DNA of 37,849 bases from positions 1-37,849 of IMG/VR virus record IMGVR_UViG_3300017917_003541; one strand, given 5' to 3'. A program made the position numbers and the translations under genes. Of the stretch, positions 1 through 8,101 are shown in pieces (within the stretch, counting starts at the first letter, position 1; the number at the start of each line of letters is the position of its first letter). Below the pieces are notes generated by a model. That model did not search any database, was not told the DNA's origin, and was given only the letters and a program-made list of their open reading frames with translations. Source of the stretch: a virus.

Positions 1-29
1 AATATTTCGTTTGGATCTAATACTGCCAT
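1..29 (-). CDS. Start of probable tail tube protein (gp19-like), truncated by window edge
   Basis: Only nine complete codons are visible, reading MAVLDPNEI from an ATG at position 29, and the gene continues off the left edge. In T4-like phages the tail tube gene follows the tail sheath gene, and that position is the main reason for the call. A late-type motif (TATAAATATT on the plus strand, 52-61) and an A-rich leader precede the ATG, as for other structural genes here. That this is a real start is fairly likely. The tube identity rests on gene order. Confidence 0.45.
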
Positions 30-51
30 TTTATTTATTTATTTGTTTTGT

Positions 52-61
52 TATAAATATT
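52..61 (-). promoter_or_regulatory. Late-type motif upstream of presumed tail tube gene
   Basis: The coding strand reads AATATTTATAAC, about 21 nt before the ATG at 29. It matches the consensus AATATTTATAA found before nine other minus-strand genes in this window. The proposed role as a late promoter is inferred. Confidence 0.5.
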
Positions 62-75
62 CTGTTTTTAAAAAA

Positions 76-1833
76 TTACGCTGGGAAAGTTGCTCCAGTA
101 GGTAAGATGTTGAAGTCCAAGTAAATGAATTCAGCTGTCTTAGTTGGTTGTAAATAAATTTGACCTACTAATTGGTTTCTATCAATTACATCAGGAGTGT
201 TATTAGAATCATCCATTACTACTTTGAAAGCATATAAACCTTGACGTTGTTGAACTGACTCTAAGTATGGGTTAACTTGGTTTAAGAAACTAGTACGAGT
301 TGCAATTGTATTTTGTTCGAATACCAAGTTTTGAGCTACTTGAGAAATATAAGATTTAAGAGCAATCAACAAACGACGAACGTTTACACGATCCAAAGCG
401 CTTGATTTAGTTTGTAATGTTTTCTGACCGTAAACTACAACTCCGGTTCCTGGGAAAGTAGCAATTGGGTTAACTTTATTTGTGTATAAAGTGTCTCTTT
501 GAGATTGAGTTAATTTCTTTTCAGCTCTTACTACACTGCTTAATCCACCTCTGTTAATACCTGCAGGTGCGAACCAAGGTTCAGAAACTGAATCGTTGTA
601 AGCATAAACTCCACCTACCATTACTGAAGCAGGAACCCAAACTAATTGAGCAGAATCAGGATCAACTGTTTGAACCCAAGGCCAGTATGAAGCAGCATAT
701 GAACTGTTTTTAGCATTAGAAGCTGTAGTTACATCACTTACACTTGAACTATAAGGTACTAAATCAGGAACATAAATAGCATCACCTCTGTTTGCAGTAT
801 TGCTAATTGCTGTTGTTACTTGAGAAGCACCAATTCTAGCTGTGTTAGCAAACAAACCAGGAGTTAATAATACATTATATCTGTAATCATCAGCGTTAGC
901 TAACAAACTAATCATGTTACTATAATCACTACCTGTTAATCCTTGAGTATTAACTGAAGCAACATCAATGTTGTTGTAATAATCAGCTCCAGCACCAAAT
1001 AAATTACCTGTAGCACCTACAAATGAACCACTTGCGTTAGCAGGTAATGAACCAGTTAATGTAGATTTAGCTAAACCGTTATTATCAAAATAGAATGGAG
1101 TAGGAGTTTTTACACTCGCTACATAAACGTATCTTGAATTATTAGGGAAATCACCAGTTATTTCAATTTGGTTATCTACAGAATTATAAGTTTTAACTTG
1201 GTTACCAATTACTCTAGCTACATAGTTAGGAGCTGTTGGATCCATTGATAAGTTAGTAAAAGATTCTAATACAATAGGATTACTTGTAGTGTCATCACCT
1301 TGACGAATAAATAAACTAAAAGTACCTTGAGAAGTATCTTGGTTAGCAATTTGCCATCTGATGTTATTAGCAGAACCTGAAGCGGCTAATGATCCACCAC
1401 TATCTAATGAACTAGAACTGTTCATAATAGTACCTTGTGAAATAGTATTTAATACTAATGCTTCAGCTAAAGAAGCTGAGTTTAGTATAGATACTCCAGC
1501 TCCAGCACCACCTGTTACAGAACCAGTAGAAGTAGTAGCTGAACTAAATGTTCCACTTACTACTCTTGATACTAATAAAGTTTCTCCACCGTTGTTAAAA
1601 TAGTTAAAAGCGGCGATTGAAGTAAAATAGGTGTAAACTTGACTAGCACTTAAAAAAGTAGTACCAAATTTGCTTTGGTAGTCGCTATATGAAGTAACGA
1701 TTGTAGGAATTTCTACAGGACCTTTTACTGTAGGGCCAATAATTGCGGCTCCAACAGTTACAGGTTGTTGTGTAATAAATGACTGATCGTTTTCTAAAGC
1801 GAGTACGCCAGGTGATATTAATGTTTCTGCCAT
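76..1833 (-). CDS. gp18: Contractile tail sheath protein (gp18-like)
   Basis: This 585-residue protein is the likely subunit of the contractile tail sheath, which shortens around the tube to drive DNA delivery. The N-terminus (MAETLISPGVLALENDQS) is typical of sheath proteins, and the next segment VTVGAAIIGPTVKGPVEIPT matches the usual sheath N-terminal pattern. The C-terminal part, about residues 425-585, has the conserved sheath fold features: GGLSSVVRAEKKLTQSQRDTL, PGTGVVVYGQKT, a VNVRRLLIALKSYI helix, and a final strand ending in EFIYLDFNILPTGATFP. Length is close to T4 gp18 (about 660). The central region, rich in Ser, Thr and Asn, is the surface-exposed insertion seen in this family. 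It lies just upstream of the presumed tube gene, as in T4. Confidence 0.93.
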   Translation of the reverse strand: MAETLISPGVLALENDQSFITQQPVTVGAAIIGPTVKGPVEIPTIVTSYSDYQSKFGTTFLSASQVYTYFTSIAAFNYFNNGGETLLVSRVVSGTFSSATTSTGSVTGGAGAGVSILNSASLAEALVLNTISQGTIMNSSSSLDSGGSLAASGSANNIRWQIANQDTSQGTFSLFIRQGDDTTSNPIVLESFTNLSMDPTAPNYVARVIGNQVKTYNSVDNQIEITGDFPNNSRYVYVASVKTPTPFYFDNNGLAKSTLTGSLPANASGSFVGATGNLFGAGADYYNNIDVASVNTQGLTGSDYSNMISLLANADDYRYNVLLTPGLFANTARIGASQVTTAISNTANRGDAIYVPDLVPYSSSVSDVTTASNAKNSSYAASYWPWVQTVDPDSAQLVWVPASVMVGGVYAYNDSVSEPWFAPAGINRGGLSSVVRAEKKLTQSQRDTLYTNKVNPIATFPGTGVVVYGQKTLQTKSSALDRVNVRRLLIALKSYISQVAQNLVFEQNTIATRTSFLNQVNPYLESVQQRQGLYAFKVVMDDSNNTPDVIDRNQLVGQIYLQPTKTAEFIYLDFNILPTGATFPA

Positions 1834-1857
1834 GTTTGTAAAATTATATTGATTTTA

Positions 1858-1879
1858 TTCTATAATAAATATTATAGAA
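1858..1879 (-). promoter_or_regulatory. Palindromic late-type motif upstream of tail sheath gene
   Basis: Two perfect 10-base arms (1858-1867 and 1870-1879) flank two bases, and the central bases contain the AATATTTAT late-type motif on the coding strand. It sits about 25 nt before the sheath ATG. This copy differs from the others by being fully palindromic. It could be a promoter, a protein-binding site or an mRNA hairpin. Confidence 0.45.
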
Positions 1880-1889
1880 AAGATCAAAA

Positions 1890-2141
1890 TTAATCCAAAA
1901 CAATAAATTCTCCATTATCCATATTGACATTAATTTTGCCATATTTGGATTGGATTTCTTTACTTATTTGGGTTTCTTCATTTTTTAATGATAAAATCCC
2001 TTCAACTAGACTTTCTTTTTGTAATTCTAGTTCTTGAATTTGATATTCAATATAACCCAAATTTATAGTAATTTGGTCTCTTTTAGATTGAATGTTTTTT
2101 AAAGATTGTAATTCTTCTTGAGTTAAAACTTTATTTTCCAT
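1890..2141 (-). CDS. Small coiled-coil protein between fibre and sheath genes
   Basis: This 83-residue protein has no family I recognise. Residues 8-70 are strongly helical, with heptad-like spacing of Leu/Ile and many Glu, Lys and Gln (EELQSLKNIQSKRDQ, then ELELQKESLVEGILSLKNEE), which predicts a coiled coil. The last 15 residues are a short beta-like tail. There is no signal peptide or membrane segment. It starts 12 nt after the stop of the fibre gene, so it is probably co-transcribed. It could be a small structural or chaperone protein for the neighbouring fibre. That role is a guess from position. Confidence 0.75.
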   Translation of the reverse strand: MENKVLTQEELQSLKNIQSKRDQITINLGYIEYQIQELELQKESLVEGILSLKNEETQISKEIQSKYGKINVNMDNGEFIVLD

Positions 2142-2153
2142 ATATTATTTTTA

Positions 2154-3152
2154 TTATTTAACTTGTGTTATTGTTACTATTACTGAAGGTACGCCTACTC
2201 CTCCATTAGAAACTGAGGGGGTTTCGGCTAATAATTGAGCGCTAGCTCCTCCATAAACATACCATATTAATTCTAAATAATCACCAGCATTTAAACTTTC
2301 TACAAAATTCCAAGCAGCTACATACTTACTATTTTGGTTTTGAATAGAAATATTTGTACCACTATAAGTCACATTTGACCCATTTTTTCTAAGCCAAATT
2401 GAAACTTCAGGAGATCCACCAACAGTAGTTACTAATTGAGCTGAAAACTGGAGATTATAAATACCTGTTCTAGTAACTGTTAATCTTGAATTTGATACTA
2501 CTGTAATTCCATCATTAATTACTGGAGTATTTAAAGTAATAGAAGCTGAGTTATTAGCTGTTAAGGTTTGAGTTGATGTATCATAAAAAGTGCCTACACT
2601 TAAATTTGTTACTCCGTTACTCGCATAAGAGGCGGTTAAAGCATAAGAAGCAGTAGTAGCAAAAGACGCGGTTCCATTTACACTACCTGATAATGAACCC
2701 GTAATAGTGTTAAAATTACCTACAGAACCAGATATTGTAAGATTTCCGTTAGCCCCCCCTAATACATTTGTTGATGGATTATAGTAAGGACCATTTGTTC
2801 CATCTGCTGCTAATTGATAAAAATTATCTAAAGCACCTGTTGAATTTTTAAATACTAAAGTATAATTTGTATTTGTTGAAGCATTAGAAGCAACATATAT
2901 TACTGAAGATGAAATAGAATTAGATGAACCAGAAGCATATGAACTACTTAAAGCATAAGAAGCACTTACAGCATTTACTGCATTTTGGAAAAATCCACTA
3001 CCTGTAGTAGCTCCTAAAAATGTAAAGGATCCAGATAATGAAATAGCGTATCCTTCAATACCAGTAAATGCGTCAACACTTTGTGATACATCCGAGGCTT
3101 GAACAATATTGCCGTTTAGGATATTAGATTTAGATAAGGTTTTTAAGGCCAT
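2154..3152 (-). CDS. Fibre/adhesin protein with C-terminal C1q/TNF-like domain
   Basis: This 332-residue virion protein has an N-terminal segment (MALKTLSKSNILNGNIVQ) likely to anchor it to the particle. Next come low-complexity Ser/Ala/Tyr stretches with repeated ASYA motifs (SASYALSSSYASGSS near 63-77 and TASYALTASYAS near 165-176), a pattern common in trimeric phage fibres. The last ~145 residues form a beta-sandwich resembling C1q/TNF or BclA-type heads: alternating strands with TRTGIYNLQFSAQL, VSIWLRKNGSNV, and GDYLELIWYVYG. Such domains trimerise and often bind glycans. The gene follows the TibC-like glycosyltransferase gene by two bases, making it a candidate acceptor. The exact position on the virion is not determined by sequence. 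Confidence 0.75.
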   Translation of the reverse strand: MALKTLSKSNILNGNIVQASDVSQSVDAFTGIEGYAISLSGSFTFLGATTGSGFFQNAVNAVSASYALSSSYASGSSNSISSSVIYVASNASTNTNYTLVFKNSTGALDNFYQLAADGTNGPYYNPSTNVLGGANGNLTISGSVGNFNTITGSLSGSVNGTASFATTASYALTASYASNGVTNLSVGTFYDTSTQTLTANNSASITLNTPVINDGITVVSNSRLTVTRTGIYNLQFSAQLVTTVGGSPEVSIWLRKNGSNVTYSGTNISIQNQNSKYVAAWNFVESLNAGDYLELIWYVYGGASAQLLAETPSVSNGGVGVPSVIVTITQVK

Positions 3153-3154
3153 GT

Positions 3155-4360
3155 TTATTGATAAATATTCAACATTTTATCAATTGCACCGATTACTTGA
3201 ACAGGTTTTATAGTTTTTGTACATTCAAAATGTCTTGGGGTATCTTTATGGTCAGGACACCATTCCCAATCGCCTGGATTTAGCCAATGACGATTAAAAC
3301 ATCCTGTACATGCTTTAGAGTCTAAAGTAAAAATACGTTCACAATCTTTAAATTCAGTATAAGGGTAACTAAAACCTGAAATTAAGATGGTTGGAGTGCC
3401 TATTGACCAACTTAACCAGCTTAATCCACTGCCTACTCCTATAAATAATTCAGCATCTCTAATATCAATCATCCTATCAGATAAATCAATATTATAACCT
3501 GTTTTATTTATTACACCTGTTAATGTACCTCCTAATTTTGAGTCATGCCATTCATCTCCTAAAGGTTCACCTGTTATTATAACTACTTTATAACCTTTTT
3601 CATTTAAATAGTCAATAACAGTTTGCCATCCTTTAGGATGCATCCAATATTTGGCGTGAGAAGAGGCGTGAGGAGCAATTACAACGTATTTATCTTTTAT
3701 GTTTGTTTTTTTACGAGATATAGTAAGTTTAGGTTTTACTTCTTTATATTTTAATCCTAAAATTTCTGTTGGGGTTTGTTGTAATGGATGTTTTTTAAAA
3801 TCAAAAGGTACTTTATCTTTAATAATTTCTTCCCCATCATAAAACCATCCTATATTAAACATAGCATATAAATTATTTACTTCTGTTCCTGGTTTTACAA
3901 ACTCAATTTGTGGGTATTCTTTTTTAAACCATTCGTTATGAAATGTAGAACAAATTACCTCACAATCCCATTTTTTTCTAAATTCTTCAGCATAAGGAAA
4001 CCAAGCTAAAGTATCACCTACTGCCCCTGAATCTAAATGAATGTAAACTCTTTTATTTTTAGGATTAAAAATATGTTCATATACTTTTTCTCCTGATGTA
4101 TTATTGTGTACTTCTATTTTCCAATTAACACAATACTTTATACTAGTGCGAGTCCACATATTGTTACTAATAACACTACTATGAACTATTTCATTAGTTT
4201 TTGTATTTGTAAAAGTAACTTTATACTCTTCTTTTAAAAAACCTACTACTTCTAAAAAAGCACCATCAACAAAATTAACATTAAAAGTATTTGAAGGTTT
4301 TTTGCTTTTTATATTTAAAATTTTAGTATTTTTATATTCTTTAATTAGTAAGTCTTTCAT
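3155..4360 (-). CDS. TibC/AAH-like autotransporter heptosyltransferase homologue (GT9-type)
   Basis: This 401-residue protein matches bacterial autotransporter heptosyltransferases (TibC, AAH), which move heptose from an ADP-heptose donor to serines in beta-helical adhesin repeats. Residues 20-105 form a beta-rich accessory domain. The GT-B catalytic part follows: IHLDSGAVGDTLAWFPYAEE (107-126), a NIGWFYDG segment near 169, HAKYW near 235, and the donor-side GVGSGLSWLSW (308-318). Four cysteines (351, 354, 368, 380) reproduce the metal-binding cluster known from TibC, in the context CTGC, WCPDHK and FECT. Length is the same as TibC. The ATG lies inside the end of the upstream GT4 gene (20-nt overlap), and the downstream fibre gene starts two bases after its stop. 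The enzyme class is well supported. The sugar and acceptor are inferred. Confidence 0.88.
   Translation of the reverse strand: MKDLLIKEYKNTKILNIKSKKPSNTFNVNFVDGAFLEVVGFLKEEYKVTFTNTKTNEIVHSSVISNNMWTRTSIKYCVNWKIEVHNNTSGEKVYEHIFNPKNKRVYIHLDSGAVGDTLAWFPYAEEFRKKWDCEVICSTFHNEWFKKEYPQIEFVKPGTEVNNLYAMFNIGWFYDGEEIIKDKVPFDFKKHPLQQTPTEILGLKYKEVKPKLTISRKKTNIKDKYVVIAPHASSHAKYWMHPKGWQTVIDYLNEKGYKVVIITGEPLGDEWHDSKLGGTLTGVINKTGYNIDLSDRMIDIRDAELFIGVGSGLSWLSWSIGTPTILISGFSYPYTEFKDCERIFTLDSKACTGCFNRHWLNPGDWEWCPDHKDTPRHFECTKTIKPVQVIGAIDKMLNIYQ
3160..3169 (-). promoter_or_regulatory. Late-type motif before the C1q-like fibre gene
   Basis: The coding strand reads GAATATTTATC, seven nt before the ATG at 3152. It overlaps the last codons of the upstream glycosyltransferase gene (Asn-Ile-Tyr-Gln-stop), so it may be partly a coding coincidence. 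Confidence 0.35.
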
Positions 4361-5288
4361 ATAACTGTATTAATTCTTTAGAACGATTTAACCAAGACAA
4401 TTCATCTGCTGTTTTTAAAGCATTTTGTCTGTAAGTACTATATTCATTTATAATCACATTTAATCCTCGTAACATTTCTTTTAAATCACGAGGTGCTCTC
4501 CATAAACCATGAAATGTTGTTTCTTCCTCAATCCAACCTAAAATAGGTAAACCACAAGCCGCTGCCTCTAATAAAGTTAAATTAGGATGACCTGCCTCTA
4601 AATCACTTGGATGTAAAAATATAGTATGAGAATTATATAATTGTCTTAATTGTTCATTTGTAGGTTCACTTATAACATTTAATTTAGGATAACCAAATAC
4701 CCATGGATTATCATTAAACCAATTTTCATTGTTTTTAGGTCCAGCAATAGTAATAGGTAAATTAGAGGCCATAGCTGTTTTTACACCTAATTCAAATCCT
4801 TTTCTATCATATGAACCATAACCACCTAAACCATTATTAGCTAACATTAGTAAACTATGATAAATAGGTGTTGTGTTGTTTGGTTTAAATGTATCTATGT
4901 TTACTCCATGAGAAAAATAATGTACATTTGGTAAATCAAAATAATCAACTAAATAACGAGCTGGTACTAAAGAAAAAATTGATTTTTCCATAGCTTCTCT
5001 GTTTTGTTTATATATAGTGGAATCCTTTCCATAATGATAAGCATGGTGGTCGTGGTGTTGAAACACGTATGATACGTTTTTAGACGCTAATTCTAGCGCT
5101 AAATTTGCTACATGTACCATAACTAAATCATATTCACCCGGTTGGATTTCATTAGCCCATTTTATGTCTACTTCATGACCTAGTTCTTTTAAATTACATG
5201 TAAATTCCCATACAATTTTTTCAATCGCGCCCCATTTTGGTGGTGGAATTGGTATTCCACATCCTGGATTTACTTGGCAAATTCTCAT
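4341..5288 (-). CDS. GT4-like glycosyltransferase
   Basis: This 315-residue, probably cytoplasmic glycosyltransferase has a GT-B fold. The N-terminal domain begins MRICQVNPGCGIPIPPPKWG followed by AIEKIVWEF, the usual GT4 acceptor-side start with a glycine-rich loop. The C-terminal donor domain has GYGSYDRKGFELGVKTA (about 154-170) and HPSDLEAGHPNLTLLEAAAC (226-245), which is the E-x7-E-type nucleotide-sugar signature of GT4 enzymes. At 315 residues it is somewhat shorter than most GT4 proteins, with a compact N-terminal domain. Its ATG overlaps the stop of the 663-residue transferase by four bases (ATGA), a sign of translational coupling. Donor and acceptor cannot be read from the sequence. 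Confidence 0.85.
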   Translation of the reverse strand: MRICQVNPGCGIPIPPPKWGAIEKIVWEFTCNLKELGHEVDIKWANEIQPGEYDLVMVHVANLALELASKNVSYVFQHHDHHAYHYGKDSTIYKQNREAMEKSIFSLVPARYLVDYFDLPNVHYFSHGVNIDTFKPNNTTPIYHSLLMLANNGLGGYGSYDRKGFELGVKTAMASNLPITIAGPKNNENWFNDNPWVFGYPKLNVISEPTNEQLRQLYNSHTIFLHPSDLEAGHPNLTLLEAAACGLPILGWIEEETTFHGLWRAPRDLKEMLRGLNVIINEYSTYRQNALKTADELSWLNRSKELIQLYERLTN

Positions 5289-7276
5289 AATAATGTTAAA
5301 AATCCGTTTTTAGGTAATTGGTTTTCAAAATATTCTTTATTCACTATAATTTTTTTCTCTTCAATTAATTCTTGATTATATCTATCAAAAGCTATATAAT
5401 ATACTTTATAAGTTTTTTCAGGATTAAATGTTACTTGTCTAAACCAAGATAATTTATGAGTTACTTTTACTGTTTCATCAAACAACATTTTATCATCTTC
5501 ATAAACAGCTATTTCAATATCTCTATTATCAGTTGAATTAGCTATATTTAAAAATACAGCAAATTGATCAGGATAATCTTTAACAGCAAGTATTGAAAAA
5601 TATTCTACTCTTGAATAGTTTTTATGTTCAAAATTATTTTCAATCAAATTAACAAATGTTTCTTGATTTTCCCAATATATTTGATTTTTTGATTGTTGGA
5701 AAGTACAGTAGGTTAAGTTTTCTAAACCATTAGACTCACTTTCCCATTCAACCATTAATGAATCATATTCTTGAGCATTCTGAATTTGTGGGAAATGGTT
5801 TAAGTAAAATTTAGGGTCTGTAGCTAAGAAATAAGTTATAATTGTTTCTCCTTCTTGTTCTTCTTTTACCCCAACATATGCTTTTTTCTGGTTTAGGATT
5901 AAAGATATATCATCTATAAAAGTTGGATCTTTTAAAACATAATCATAATTTAAAAAATATACTTTTTTAATACCTAATTTTTCAGCTAAAGCTACTCCAT
6001 TATAATAATTTGTATAAACAGCAGGTCCATGATAAACATTATTATTTTCTCCTGTTAACCATAAATCAGCTTTCCAAGTACCATAATCAAACCAAGTATA
6101 ATTATAAAATGTATGTTTTGTTAAAATATTATTTTTATCATAAACACAATAATCAACTAATTTTTGTAATTCTAAAGGTATAGGTAAATGAGAGGTTAAT
6201 ATAATTTTTCTACCTGTTTGTTTTAAAGCCTCAATACATTCTATAGTAGTTTTTGTTATTGAATTTAATATTGGATAAGTTGATAAAATAAACGCTTCTT
6301 CTTCTATATTTATATAATCATCAGAGTTTAAACTTGACTCAATTAAATTTAAGTTATAACTAAAATCTGTAGTATCTAAGTAATTAACATTATAATCATC
6401 CCAATAATTTAAATACACAGGTAGATTATGAATTAAAATAGGTATTTGATATGAAACGGCCTCCCTAATTACTAAAGGCATTGTTTCTTTATCATTGTTT
6501 GTACCTCTAGAAGTAAATAAGAATAAATCCATTGCTTGATAAAAAGCATCTACATCTGTTCTTTCATTCCACCAAGTTAAATTATCAGGTTTATCATTCA
6601 TTAATGGTTCCCAATAATGTTTAAAATTGTCCGCTTGATTCCCTACACAGTGGAATTCATATTGGGGTAATGCTTTTGCATAAGCAAAAAATTCAGATTG
6701 GTTTTTACGAGGTGTAAATAACCCGATATGTAAAATATGTTTTTTATTAGGATCTAATCCTAATTTTTGTAACGCCTCTGTTCTATCAGGACGTTCAATG
6801 TATTCTATAGGATATTCAACTACTACTTTAGGAATGTCTATATCTTTATATTGATTTACTTGCCATTGAGATACAAACATAAATTTATCAGGAAAAAATT
6901 TCTTTTGAGTCACATCATAAGATGAATCATGAGATGTTTCTACAATTTTATATGTTCTATCCTGAGTATAAATTTGATTTGCAATATCAAAATCCATAAA
7001 GAATTCTGGTATTTCTTCTAAATGAATAATATCAGGTTTTACCTGATTAATAATATTAATAAGTTCTTGTTTGTTGTCTCCTAAAGTAAAAAACTTGTCT
7101 TTATCAACAAGCTTTACAATTTTATTGCGAGTAACTACTAATACACCTCCAGTACAATCTGACCATTCAACTAAATAAATCTCAAAATCATTTTTGAGTA
7201 ATTCTATTTTTTTAGTTAGATATTGAGGCAGCCCCCCTGTTGATAAATGGGGGGCTACATATAGCAGTTTTTCCAT
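5285..7276 (-). CDS. Multidomain GT4-type glycosyltransferase with extra C-terminal domains
   Basis: This is a 663-residue protein. Residues 1-345 are a GT4-like GT-B enzyme: YVAPHLSTGGLPQYL at the start, HIGLFTPRKNQSEFFAYAKA near 183, and a donor-site region FLFTSRGTNNDKETMPLVI followed by REAVSYQIPILI. Residues about 350-560 look like a second domain, beginning KIILTSHLPIPLELQKLVDY and containing VYFLNYDYVL, which could be a GT-A-like or accessory fold. I do not recognise it firmly. The last ~100 residues form a beta-sandwich (FAVFLNIANSTDNRDIEIAVY). It sits between the sulfotransferase (3-nt gap) and the smaller GT4 gene (4-nt overlap). A bifunctional polymer- or glycan-building enzyme is plausible. 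The sugar specificity is unknown. Confidence 0.82.
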   Translation of the reverse strand: MEKLLYVAPHLSTGGLPQYLTKKIELLKNDFEIYLVEWSDCTGGVLVVTRNKIVKLVDKDKFFTLGDNKQELINIINQVKPDIIHLEEIPEFFMDFDIANQIYTQDRTYKIVETSHDSSYDVTQKKFFPDKFMFVSQWQVNQYKDIDIPKVVVEYPIEYIERPDRTEALQKLGLDPNKKHILHIGLFTPRKNQSEFFAYAKALPQYEFHCVGNQADNFKHYWEPLMNDKPDNLTWWNERTDVDAFYQAMDLFLFTSRGTNNDKETMPLVIREAVSYQIPILIHNLPVYLNYWDDYNVNYLDTTDFSYNLNLIESSLNSDDYINIEEEAFILSTYPILNSITKTTIECIEALKQTGRKIILTSHLPIPLELQKLVDYCVYDKNNILTKHTFYNYTWFDYGTWKADLWLTGENNNVYHGPAVYTNYYNGVALAEKLGIKKVYFLNYDYVLKDPTFIDDISLILNQKKAYVGVKEEQEGETIITYFLATDPKFYLNHFPQIQNAQEYDSLMVEWESESNGLENLTYCTFQQSKNQIYWENQETFVNLIENNFEHKNYSRVEYFSILAVKDYPDQFAVFLNIANSTDNRDIEIAVYEDDKMLFDETVKVTHKLSWFRQVTFNPEKTYKVYYIAFDRYNQELIEEKKIIVNKEYFENQLPKNGFLTLL

Positions 7277-7279
7277 AAA

Positions 7280-8098
7280 TTACTTTTTGTAGTTAAACTG
7301 TTCGTAAAACCATTTGTAATTGTTATAGATCCAATCTGTAACATCTCTACCTAATAAAGTCTTAGCTTTAGAAGGCATAGGTTCTAGTTTTGTTCTAATA
7401 ACATGATCTCCAAACACACCGTAAACAGTATCATCTTCTTTAGTTACTTGTTCAATATTATCAAAGTCATGACTGTAGTAAGGAATGTCTAAATAATTAT
7501 AAATTTTAGTCATTTCCCTATCTGGGTATAGACAAAGATCTTCAAACTTAACAAATAAAATTTTACTGTTAATTCCCATCCTAATAATTTCTCCTAATCT
7601 TTCAATAGCCATTCCTACTGGAGGATTTTGAGCCCAAACATCTACACGTTTAGGAACTGTTGTACCTTGCATTGTAGACCAATCTAAGATTGGAGATGTT
7701 TTATCTGAACTTTTACGGTAATTGTTTTCCATAGAGGCAAAAATATCTCTTAAGTCCCTAATCATACAAATGATTTTAGGTTCTGGATAAATTTGGTTTA
7801 AGAAATCATAATGGATTCCCCATCCTCTACTTTTATCAATTACATAAGGTTTATCAGTAATTGCTTCATAATAACCTTTCATTCCTTCTTTACAAAAAGC
7901 CATAAATCCTGTCTTCATTAGATCAGGATCTTGTGCTTGGAATTCAGGAGAATTAGTATAATTACCTCTAGCGGCAAATATTAATTCAAGTACTCCAGAA
8001 GTAGGAGTAGCATAAATATTTGGGTTTTGTGCTAAGATGTTTTGTAACAAAGTACTACCTGCTCTAGGCAAGGAAGATTGAAAAAACAATTTTTCCAT
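7280..8098 (-). CDS. PAPS-dependent sulfotransferase family protein
   Basis: This 272-residue protein would transfer sulfate from PAPS to an acceptor, most likely a glycan given its neighbours. The 5'-phosphosulfate loop is at the N-terminus (SSLPRAGSTLLQNIL, 8-22). The 3'-phosphate site is visible as IRDLRDIFASMENNYRKS (113-130), with the Arg and Ser spaced as in the family. VIDKSRGWG (86-94) is the usual segment between them, and ILFVKFEDLCLYPD further on is the typical late motif. Length fits a single-domain soluble sulfotransferase, and no membrane anchor is seen. It lies between a GT9-like gene and the large GT4 gene with gaps of three nt, so it belongs to the glycan cassette. Confidence 0.88.
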   Translation of the reverse strand: MEKLFFQSSLPRAGSTLLQNILAQNPNIYATPTSGVLELIFAARGNYTNSPEFQAQDPDLMKTGFMAFCKEGMKGYYEAITDKPYVIDKSRGWGIHYDFLNQIYPEPKIICMIRDLRDIFASMENNYRKSSDKTSPILDWSTMQGTTVPKRVDVWAQNPPVGMAIERLGEIIRMGINSKILFVKFEDLCLYPDREMTKIYNYLDIPYYSHDFDNIEQVTKEDDTVYGVFGDHVIRTKLEPMPSKAKTLLGRDVTDWIYNNYKWFYEQFNYKK

Positions 8099-8101
8099 AA
8101 C

